This document shows positions 1-6,425 of a DNA stretch of 14,066 nt, one piece after another. A model generated the notes under the pieces. That model saw nothing but the letters and a program-made list of their open reading frames with translations, was not told the origin of the DNA and ran no database searches. Source of the DNA: an uncultured Planctomycetaceae bacterium (GTDB taxonomy: Bacteria > Planctomycetota > Planctomycetia > Pirellulales > UBA1268); contig CAISKG010000064.1 of NCBI GenBank assembly GCA_903885855.1, positions 1 through 14,066 of the forward strand, given 5' to 3'. Numbering within the stretch: position 1 is the stretch's first letter; the number at the start of each line of letters is the position of its first letter. The translations under genes were made by a program, and so were the position numbers.

Positions 1-156
1 GGTCAGGAAGGCGGTCAGGAAGGCGGTCAGGAAGGCGGTCAGGAAGGCGGTCAGGAAGGCGGTCAGGAAGGCGGTCAGGAAGGCGGTCAGGAAGGCGGCA
101 AGGAGGGCGGTCAGGAAGGCGGTCAGGAGGGCGGTCAGGAGGGCGGTCAGGAAGGC
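1..156 (+). repeat. 12-bp coding minisatellite (13 units)
   Basis: Thirteen consecutive copies of a 12-bp unit, consensus GGTCAGGAAGGC, run from the window start in frame and encode GQEG. Nine copies are exact through base 120 except unit 9, which reads GGCAAGGAGGGC. Units 11 and 12 carry GAG for GAA. A degenerate fourteenth unit (GGCGAGCAACCC) follows. The array probably continues upstream. Near-identity at the DNA level, not only the protein level, indicates recent expansion, and each unit gained or lost keeps the frame. Confidence 0.95.
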
Positions 157-1062
157 GGCGAGCAACCCCCGAGCGAGGATGCGGGGGCCGAGGCGCAGCC
201 CGAGGCCGGCGCGGATGGCGATGACGAATCCTCGCGGGCGAAGCGCACCGAGAAGCGTCTGGCCGCGGCCGCCGAGCGCATGCGCCGCGCCGAGGAGGAG
301 CTCGAGCGCGCCAAGCGCCGCGACGCGCGGCAGGATCAGGAAAAGGCGATCGAGGAGCTCGAGACGGCCCGCGCCGAGCTCGAAGAGATCCTCCGCCAAC
401 TGCGCGAGCAGGAGGTGGAGCGGCTGCTGGTGCAGCTCGAAGCCCGGCTCCGCGGGATGCTCCGCGCCGAGAAGGCGGTGCTCGCGGGCGTGGAGAAGCT
501 CGCGACGGAGGCCGCCGGCGGGCGCGACCGGGAGCGGGAACTCGAGGCCGCGCGGCTGGGGCGCGATCAGGCCGCGGTCGGGGTGGACGCGGTGAAGGCG
601 CTGGCTCTGGTGCGCGACGACGGCTCCGCGGTGGCGATTCCCGAGGCCCTCGAGCAGGTTCGCGACGACGCCGCGCAGGCGTCGGCCCGCCTCGGCCGCG
701 GCGACGCCGGCGGCACCACCAAGGGCATCGTGCAGGACATCGTCTCGAATCTCGAGGAGATGGTCGCGGCGCTCGAGAAGGCGCAGCGCGACCAGCAGCA
801 GCAGAAGCAGAAGGGGCAGGCGGGAGGCCGGCCGGCCGAGCCGGGGGAGCAACCGCTCGTCGACAAGCTCTCGGAGCTGAAGATGATCCGCTCCCTGCAG
901 ATGCGCGTGAACACCCGCACGCGCCGCTTCGCGCAGGTCCTCGGCGACGGCGTCGAGCAGGCCGAGGAGCCCGAACTGCTCGACGCGGTGCGCCGGCTCT
1001 CCGAGCGGCAGCGCAAGATCGAGCGTGCCGCCCACGACATCGTCAACGGCCTGACGGAATGA
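1..1062 (+). CDS. GQEG-repeat, coiled-coil protein (3' part of gene)
   Basis: The frame is open from base 1, so the true start lies upstream; 353 residues are visible. Residues 1-52 are 13 tandem Gly-Gln-Glu-Gly units, one of them GKEG, encoded by a 12-bp repeat. An acidic stretch follows. Residues ~94-175 are a charged, Glu/Arg/Leu-rich coiled coil. Further on is a helical module (~228-268) with an R-L-G-x-G-x-A-G-x-T-T core and a Gln run, then a basic helical tail ending at TGA 1060-1062. The core module recurs in the next gene, whose ATG overlaps this stop (ATGA). No signal peptide or membrane segment is visible in this part. I do not recognise a named family; long Q/E-rich coiled-coil proteins of this kind are common in planctomycetes. 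The role is unknown; a structural or scaffolding partner of the following secreted proteins is an inference. Confidence 0.85.
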   Translation, partial: GQEGGQEGGQEGGQEGGQEGGQEGGQEGGQEGGKEGGQEGGQEGGQEGGQEGGEQPPSEDAGAEAQPEAGADGDDESSRAKRTEKRLAAAAERMRRAEEELERAKRRDARQDQEKAIEELETARAELEEILRQLREQEVERLLVQLEARLRGMLRAEKAVLAGVEKLATEAAGGRDRERELEAARLGRDQAAVGVDAVKALALVRDDGSAVAIPEALEQVRDDAAQASARLGRGDAGGTTKGIVQDIVSNLEEMVAALEKAQRDQQQQKQKGQAGGRPAEPGEQPLVDKLSELKMIRSLQMRVNTRTRRFAQVLGDGVEQAEEPELLDAVRRLSERQRKIERAAHDIVNGLTE

Positions 1063-2204
1063 GGATCCCGACCATGGCCCCATCGTTCGCCACCGCCGTC
1101 CTGCGGGCCCTCGTGGGCGTGGGCTGCGCCCTCGGCGTGATCTCGGCCGCGGCGCTCGCGCCGGGCCGTGCGGCGCTCGCGGCCGAGGGCCGGGCCGACG
1201 CGGCCGCCGATGCCGGGGCCGACCTCGCCCGAGCCCCCACCTGGGAGCTTCCGTCGCGCGAGGCGGTGGGGCGCCGTCTCGGGGAGTGGATCGATGGCGA
1301 CGGCGTCGCCGCCGAGCGCCGCGCCGCCGCCCGGGCCGCCTGGGATGCCCGCGGCGCCGATGCCGGCGTCGACCTCCTCGACGCGGTGATGGCCGTGCTG
1401 GCCGAGGCCGATCCACGCTGCCTGCCGGTGCTGGCCGTCGTCGCGCCCACGCCGGGCGTGCCGCCGGTGACCGCCGCGGCATTGCCGGCCTGGGTCGACG
1501 ATCCCGCCACGGCCCCGTTCGAGCGCGACGTCGTCCGCACGTGGCTCGGCAGGGAGCTCGTGCGCCAGGAGCGATTCGACGACGGGCTGTCGCTGCTCGA
1601 GGGCCTCGATCCGACCGTCTCGGTCGATCCGGCCGGCCTGTTGTTCCACACCGCCGCGTGCCAGCACTGGCTCCTGCGGGCCGACGCCGCCGTGGCCACC
1701 CTCGACCGGCTTCTGGAGCGGGCGGCGGAGATCCCGGTGCGCTACGAGCGCGTGGCCCGCCTGCTGCGGGCCGACATGGCGACGCTCGAGGAGGAGTCGC
1801 TCGATCACATCGCCCGGCGGATGCGCGACATCACCCGGCGGCTCGGGCTGGGGCGGGCCGGCCCGACCACGCGCGGCGTGCAGGACGGCGTCATCGAGTC
1901 ACTCGACAAGCTGATCGCCAAACTCGAGGAACAGCAGCAACAGCAGCAATCGGGCGGCGCGGGCGGCGCCGGCTCCGGCAACTCCGGCAACGGCAAGCCG
2001 ATGGAGGACAGCCGCATCGCGGGCGCCCAGGGCGCCGGGGAGGTCGTGAAGCGCGACCTCGGCGACGGGGAGGGGTGGGGCAATCTCCCCCCCCACGAGC
2101 GCGAGCGGGCCCTCCAGCAGATCGGCCGCGAGTTCCCGGCGCATTACCGGGAGGCGATCGAGCAGTACTTCAAGCGCCTCGCCGCCGGCGAGCAGGCGCC
2201 GTGA
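1059..2204 (+). CDS. Secreted Q-rich helical protein, unknown function
   Basis: A 381-residue protein. The first ATG overlaps the previous stop (ATGA). An alternative ATG at 1074 sits 8 bases after a GAGGA motif and would also give a good signal peptide. The hydrophobic segment (~10-35), followed by Ala-rich residues to ~41, looks like a cleavable export signal. Residues ~60-250 are helical and TPR-like in texture without a clear TPR signature. Residues 259-297 repeat the R-L-G-x-G-x-A-G-x-T-T module of the upstream gene and end in six glutamines. A Gly/Ser/Asn linker and a conserved-looking C-terminus follow (W-G-N-L-P-P, then E-R-A-L-Q-Q and A-H-Y-R-E-A-I-E-Q-Y-F), a pattern I associate with planctomycete hypothetical proteins. 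Function is unknown. The shared module suggests it interacts with, or is paralogous in part to, the preceding protein. Confidence 0.85.
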   Translation: MRIPTMAPSFATAVLRALVGVGCALGVISAAALAPGRAALAAEGRADAAADAGADLARAPTWELPSREAVGRRLGEWIDGDGVAAERRAAARAAWDARGADAGVDLLDAVMAVLAEADPRCLPVLAVVAPTPGVPPVTAAALPAWVDDPATAPFERDVVRTWLGRELVRQERFDDGLSLLEGLDPTVSVDPAGLLFHTAACQHWLLRADAAVATLDRLLERAAEIPVRYERVARLLRADMATLEEESLDHIARRMRDITRRLGLGRAGPTTRGVQDGVIESLDKLIAKLEEQQQQQQSGGAGGAGSGNSGNGKPMEDSRIAGAQGAGEVVKRDLGDGEGWGNLPPHERERALQQIGREFPAHYREAIEQYFKRLAAGEQAP

Positions 2205-2260
2205 GCGTCGCGGCGACCGGGGCGAACGGGTGGTGCGGGAGACCGACGGCGGCGGACGCC

Positions 2261-2267
2261 GGGGGAG
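2261..2267 (+). promoter_or_regulatory. Ribosome binding site deciding start of next gene
   Basis: GGGGGAG lies 5 bases before a GTG at 2273. It favours that start over the GTG at 2201, which overlaps the previous stop as GTGA but has only a weak upstream motif. Confidence 0.45.
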
Positions 2268-2272
2268 ACGGA

Positions 2273-3496
2273 GTGCGGAGCAGGGACGATGCCGCCGGGA
2301 GCCGTCGCCGTGGCCTGTGGCTGGCGGCCGTGGCGGTCGCCTGCGGCGCGATGCACGCCGCGGCGGCCGACGGCGTGCGCGTGGAGCGGGCCGATGGGGC
2401 CTTCGTGGAAGGGGAACTCCGCGGCATCGACGCCGACGGGGTCGCGCTCGACGTCGACGGCGCCCCGCAGCGACTCGCCATCGCCGACGTGCGCGTCGTG
2501 GAGCGCGTGCCGGCCGGCACGCCGGCCGGCATGGCCGCGCTGCGCGCGACCCTCGTCGACGGCGGCTGGATCGAGGGCACCGACCTCGCCTGGGACGGCG
2601 CGACGGTGCGGCTCGAGCGCCCCGACGGCGCCGTGGAGATTCCCGCCGAGCGCGTTCGCACCGTGGCGTGGCGGCGCGCCGACGATCCGGCCGACGCGGC
2701 TCCCGGGGCGGCCTGGTCGGCGACGCTCCCGGAATCCGGCTCGGGCGACCTGATCGTCGTGGCCTCGGCCGACGGCCAGGAGATGGTGGAATGCGCGGTC
2801 AAGGGGGTGTCCGCCGAGGCGGTGACGATCGTGCTCGACGAGGAGACGATCCCGGTGAAGCGTGCGAAGGTGATCGGCATCCACTGGCTGCGGCCCGCGG
2901 CCGAGGCGCCGGGGGGAATCTCCGTGGGGCTCTCCGGCGGCGATCTGCGGGCGCGGCGCGTCGAGTGGGGGACCGACGGCGTGGTTCTCGACGGCGGCCT
3001 GCGCCTGCCGGCCGCGGCCGTGACGCGGCTCGACTGGTCGACGGGCCGGAGCCTGGCCCTGGCGACCACGGCCCCGGAACGCGTCGACGTGGAGCCGTGG
3101 TTCGGAGGGCTCTCGGGGGTTCCCGGGCTGGCCGCGGCACTCGGGCCGCGCGTCCTCCCCGCCGGCGAGGGCATGCCGCGCGGCGGGTTGCTGGTGCGCC
3201 CGCGCACCACCGCGGTGTGGCGCATCCCGCCGGAGTCGCGGCGGTTTCGTGCGGCGATCTCGACGGCGGCCGACGCCCGCCCCGGGGCGGCGGCCGTGCT
3301 CGTGGTGGCGATCGACGGGCGAGAGGTGGAGCGGCGGCGTCTCGAGGCCGGTCCGGACGGGCCCGACGGCCTTCCCGCCGAGGCGCTCGATGTCGACGTC
3401 GCCGGGGGACGCCGATTGAGCGTGACGATCGATTTCGGCGCCGCCACCGACCCGGGGTGCGCGGTGCGTCTGGCCGGACCGGTGATCGAACAATGA
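2273..3496 (+). CDS. Secreted beta-repeat protein with NPCBM-like C-terminal domain
   Basis: 407 residues from GTG 2273, chosen for its purine-rich Shine-Dalgarno and compact signal peptide: Arg-rich n-region, hydrophobic core at ~15-26, AAA cleavage site near 31. GTG 2201 would add 24 residues and overlap the upstream stop. Four loosely repeated beta-rich units of ~45-50 residues follow (~35-78, 89-135, 159-208, 215-260). Each has a D-G-x-x-x-x-G turn and ends near I-P-x-x-x-V-x-x-V/I/L-x-W or its remnant, resembling small SH3-like barrels. The last ~100 residues have the pattern of NPCBM/NEW2 carbohydrate-binding modules: a strand with V-W-R-I-P, then F-R-A-A-I-S, V-V-A-I-D-G-R-E-V and a closing L-S-V-T-I-D-F-G. 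A glycan- or envelope-binding role follows from that family but is inferred. The stop overlaps the protease start (ATGA). Confidence 0.8.
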   Translation: MRSRDDAAGSRRRGLWLAAVAVACGAMHAAAADGVRVERADGAFVEGELRGIDADGVALDVDGAPQRLAIADVRVVERVPAGTPAGMAALRATLVDGGWIEGTDLAWDGATVRLERPDGAVEIPAERVRTVAWRRADDPADAAPGAAWSATLPESGSGDLIVVASADGQEMVECAVKGVSAEAVTIVLDEETIPVKRAKVIGIHWLRPAAEAPGGISVGLSGGDLRARRVEWGTDGVVLDGGLRLPAAAVTRLDWSTGRSLALATTAPERVDVEPWFGGLSGVPGLAAALGPRVLPAGEGMPRGGLLVRPRTTAVWRIPPESRRFRAAISTAADARPGAAAVLVVAIDGREVERRRLEAGPDGPDGLPAEALDVDVAGGRRLSVTIDFGAATDPGCAVRLAGPVIEQ

Positions 3497-5370
3497 CCCA
3501 CGCTCCCGCCGTCTCCCCGCCCCCGTATGCCCGCGGCCGCCGCCGGGCGCCGCGCGCCCGCACGGCCGCGGTGCTCCTCGTCGCCGTTGCCTCGCTCCTC
3601 GGCGCCGCCCGCGCCGCCGAGGTGCCCGCGGGTGTGCTCGACGCCGAGCGCGAGCGCGTGGAGGTGATGGGCCGCGCCGCCAAGGCCGCGGTGGCGATCT
3701 TCGCCGGCGAGGCCGGGGGGGGATCGGGCGTGATCGTCAGTCCCGACGGCTACGCCCTCACCAACTTCCACGTCGTCCAGCCGGCGGGCGTGGCGATGAA
3801 GTGCGGCCTCTCCGACGGCTCGCTCCACGACGCGGTGCTCGTGGGACTCGATCCGACCGGCGACGTGGCGCTGGTGAAGCTCGTCGGTCGCGACGATTTC
3901 CCCTTCGTGGAGCTGGCCGACAGCGACCAGGTCGCGGTGGGGGACGCGTGCTTCGCGGCCGGCAACCCCTTCCTGCTGGCCACCGACCTCGCCCCGTCGA
4001 TCAGCTTCGGCATCGTGTCGGGGATCCACCGCTACCAGTTTCCGGCGGGCACGATCCTCGAGTACGCCGACTGCCTCCAGGTGGATGCCGCGATCAATCC
4101 CGGAAACTCCGGCGGGGCGCTGTTCGACGCGGCGGGGCGGGTGATCGGCGTCAACGGCCGGGCCTCGTTCGAGAAACGCGGCCGCGTCAACGTGGGCGTC
4201 GGCTACGCCATCTCGTCCAACCAGCTCCGCAACTTCCTCGGGAGCCTCAAGGGGGGCCGGCTCGTCGACCACGCCACCCTCGGCGCCACCGCCGCCACCG
4301 CCGAGGACGGACGGGTGGTGGTGTCGGACATCCTCGACACCTCCGATGCCTGGCGCCGCGGGCTGCGCTACGACGACGAGATCGTCTCCGTGGCCGGTCG
4401 GCCGGTGCGCACCGTCAACGCGCTCAAGAACGTGCTGGGCATCTTCCCGGCGGGCTGGCGCGTGCCGATCGTCTCGCGGCGCGGCGCCCGCCGCAGCGTC
4501 GCCTTCGTGCGGCTCGCCGGACTGCACACGTCGGGCGAGCTGGCGAAGATCGTTTCGGGCGGGGAGGCCCCGGCGGAGGGCGCGCCCGAGGGCGAGGAGC
4601 GCCCGGGGGGCGACGGCCCGCCGCGGCGGCCGCCGGCGCCGGGGGCCCCGGGGGGCGGCCGAGGCGGGGAGAAGCCGCCGCCGGCACTGCCGGAGTCGCT
4701 CGCCGGTCTCTACGAGGCGCGCGTGGGATTCACGAACTACCACTTCAACACCGTCGAGAGAGACCGGGTGGCGCGGGCCGTCGCGGCGCGGCATCCGGGG
4801 CTCGGCGCCGGGCCGTGGACGATCACCGGCACGCTGGCCAAGGGGGAGCCCTTCCGCATCGAGCTCTCCGATCGGCACGCCACGATCGACCTGCCGACCG
4901 GGACGAGCGCCATCGATCCTGCCGGAGAACTCGACGCCGTGCCCGCGCCGCCGGGGAGCGGCGGGCTCCTGGCGGCGCTGGTGCTCTGGCGGCGCCTCCT
5001 GCTGGCCGGACCCGCGGACCTCGGGCGGACGACCTACTGGGGCACCGCGCCCCACTGGCCTGCCGGCGACGCGGCGAGCCTCGAGACCGTGGCGGCGCCG
5101 GGCACCCCCGGCGGTCCGGTGCTCGTGGACGTGCTCGACACCGCCGCCTCCTCGGTCGAGGCCCGCTTCCACGTCGGCGGCGACGGCGGCATCCTCGGCG
5201 TGGACCTGTGGCCGACCCCCGACGCCGATCCGTGCGAGGTGCGGTTCGAGGAGCGGGGCGGCCCCGGCGGCCTGCCGGGCGGCTTCGAGGTGCGGCACGC
5301 CGACGAGGTGTTCGGCACGTTCCGCATCGAGGCGTTCGACGGCGGCGCGGGGCAGGGAGGCGGATCATGA
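3493..5370 (+). CDS. HtrA-like trypsin-fold serine protease with PDZ domain
   Basis: 625 residues. The ATG overlaps the upstream stop (ATGA). Residues 1-42 are an export signal: a long Arg-rich n-region, a hydrophobic core at ~24-38, and an ARA-A cleavage site. The trypsin-like domain (~55-255) has the full triad seen in S1C/HtrA proteases: His93 in T-N-F-H-V-V, Asp124 in G-D-V-A-L-V and Ser206 in N-P-G-N-S-G-G-A. One PDZ domain (~262-342) carries W-R-R-G-L-R-Y-D-D-E-I and R-P-V-R-T-V-N. A Pro/Gly/Glu-rich linker (~357-398) leads to a C-terminal domain (~400-625) of unrecognised family, beta-rich at its end and vaguely like lipoprotein-carrier folds. It probably cleaves misfolded or specific proteins in the periplasm. 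It is the only triad-intact member of three consecutive protease-fold genes. The HtrA/Deg assignment is firm; subclass and substrate are unknown. Confidence 0.93.
   Translation: MTHAPAVSPPPYARGRRRAPRARTAAVLLVAVASLLGAARAAEVPAGVLDAERERVEVMGRAAKAAVAIFAGEAGGGSGVIVSPDGYALTNFHVVQPAGVAMKCGLSDGSLHDAVLVGLDPTGDVALVKLVGRDDFPFVELADSDQVAVGDACFAAGNPFLLATDLAPSISFGIVSGIHRYQFPAGTILEYADCLQVDAAINPGNSGGALFDAAGRVIGVNGRASFEKRGRVNVGVGYAISSNQLRNFLGSLKGGRLVDHATLGATAATAEDGRVVVSDILDTSDAWRRGLRYDDEIVSVAGRPVRTVNALKNVLGIFPAGWRVPIVSRRGARRSVAFVRLAGLHTSGELAKIVSGGEAPAEGAPEGEERPGGDGPPRRPPAPGAPGGGRGGEKPPPALPESLAGLYEARVGFTNYHFNTVERDRVARAVAARHPGLGAGPWTITGTLAKGEPFRIELSDRHATIDLPTGTSAIDPAGELDAVPAPPGSGGLLAALVLWRRLLLAGPADLGRTTYWGTAPHWPAGDAASLETVAAPGTPGGPVLVDVLDTAASSVEARFHVGGDGGILGVDLWPTPDADPCEVRFEERGGPGGLPGGFEVRHADEVFGTFRIEAFDGGAGQGGGS
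5354..5360 (+). promoter_or_regulatory. Ribosome binding site
   Basis: AGGGAGG lies 6 bases before ATG 5367, inside the end of the upstream protease gene. It supports this start and coupled translation across the ATGA overlap. Confidence 0.6.
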
Positions 5371-6425
5371 CGCGCCATCACCGCCGACGGTTCGTCGCGG
5401 CCGTGCTGGCCGCCGGCCTGGCCGCTGGGGCGGCCCGCGCCGCCACTCCGGGTGAGACGATCGCCGGGGCGGCGCGGCGTGTCGTCAAGCTCTACGGCGC
5501 CGGCGGCGTGCGCGGGCTCGAGGGCTACCAGAGCGGGATCCTCGTCTCGCCGGCGGGGCATGTCGTCACGGTGCAGAGCACGGTGCTCGATTCGGAGTCG
5601 ATCGACTGCGTGCTCGACGACGGGCGCCGTTTCCCGGCCACGGTGATCGGCGTCGATCCGCGGCGGGAGTTGGCGGTGCTGTCGATCGCCGGCGAGGACC
5701 TGCCCAGCTTCGCGCTCCCCGGAGCCACCGAGGTGGCCGCGGGAGCCGGCGAGAGCGTGGCGGGACGCGTCGCCGCCGGCACGCGCGTGCTGGCGCTGTC
5801 GAATCTCTTCGCCGTGGCCGTCGGCGACGAGCGCGTCAGCGCGCAGCACGGCGTGGTGTCGACGGTGGTGCCCCTCGAGGCCCGACGCGGCGCGTTCGAG
5901 GCCCCGTACCGGGGCGAGGTCTACCTGCTCGACTACACCACGAGCAATCCCGGCTCCGCCGGCGGCGCGCTGGTCGACTGGCGCGGGCGGCTGGTCGGCA
6001 TGCTCGGCAAGGAACTGCGCGCCACCACCACCGGCGTGTGGCTCAACTACGCCCTGCCGATCGACGAGGTGGCGCTGGCCTACCGCGAGGCCACCGGCAA
6101 GGGCCCGCCCCCCGCACCGCCGTCGGACGACGTGGCGCCGTTCGATGCCGGCGTCCTCGGCGTGGTGCTGGTGCCGGACCTCCTCGACCGCACCCCCCCC
6201 TTCGTGGAGAGCGTGCGCGACGGGTCGGCCGCCGCCCGTTCCGGCCTGCGCCCCGACGATCTGCTGGTGGCGGTCAACGGCCGGAGCGTCGCGTCGCGAT
6301 CCGCCGTGCAGAAGACCCTCGCGGCGGTTCCCGACGGCGATCCGGTCGAATTCGCGGTCATCCGCGCGGGGGAGATCGTGATCTGCGATCTGGGGCCCAA
6401 GCCCGCGGCGAGGAGGGATCCGTGA
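5367..6425 (+). CDS. Secreted protease-fold protein with degenerate triad, PDZ domain
   Basis: 352 residues with a clear signal peptide (Arg-rich start, Ala/Leu core, ARA-A cleavage near 25). Aligned by eye to the neighbouring protease, the trypsin-like fold (~30-240) is kept: S-P-A-G-H at the first strand, D-P-R-R-E-L-A-V-L, and N-P-G-S-A-G-G-A-L-V-D. All three catalytic positions differ: His to Ser71, Asp to Glu101, Ser to Ala198. The oxyanion-loop glycines remain. A C-terminal PDZ domain (~262-345) has S-A-A-A-R-S-G-L-R-P-D-D-L-L and N-G-R-S-V. It is therefore expected to be proteolytically inactive and to bind peptides or partners. Its place directly after the active protease, with an ATGA overlap and good Shine-Dalgarno, suggests a regulatory or structural subunit. 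The family call is firm; the loss of activity follows from the missing residues; the partner role is inference. Confidence 0.88.
   Translation: MTRHHRRRFVAAVLAAGLAAGAARAATPGETIAGAARRVVKLYGAGGVRGLEGYQSGILVSPAGHVVTVQSTVLDSESIDCVLDDGRRFPATVIGVDPRRELAVLSIAGEDLPSFALPGATEVAAGAGESVAGRVAAGTRVLALSNLFAVAVGDERVSAQHGVVSTVVPLEARRGAFEAPYRGEVYLLDYTTSNPGSAGGALVDWRGRLVGMLGKELRATTTGVWLNYALPIDEVALAYREATGKGPPPAPPSDDVAPFDAGVLGVVLVPDLLDRTPPFVESVRDGSAAARSGLRPDDLLVAVNGRSVASRSAVQKTLAAVPDGDPVEFAVIRAGEIVICDLGPKPAARRDP
6411..6416 (+). promoter_or_regulatory. Strong ribosome binding site for GTG start
   Basis: A perfect AGGAGG lies 5 bases before GTG 6422 and decides the start. The GTG shares bases with the preceding TGA (GTGA). 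Confidence 0.75.

Noticed and set aside
1..156. CRISPR-like short tandem repeats
   Set aside because: Units are 12 bp, directly abutting, without spacers, and in frame with a long ORF; this is a coding minisatellite.
1286..2272. Upstream ATG extension of the beta-repeat protein to 736 residues
   Set aside because: The added region is Arg-rich out-of-frame reading of the previous gene and would bury the signal peptide in the middle of the protein.
2507..2530. Perfect palindromes (GTGCCGGCCGGCAC and GCCGGCCGGC) as an operator
   Set aside because: They lie inside coding sequence and are explained by repeated Pro-Ala-Gly codons in GC-rich usage.
2170..5298. Very long minus-strand open frame opposite the secreted beta-repeat and protease genes
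   Set aside because: The translation is Arg/Pro/His/Gly low-complexity with no domains. The opposite strand holds clear signal peptides and the HtrA triad; long antisense frames are expected at this GC.
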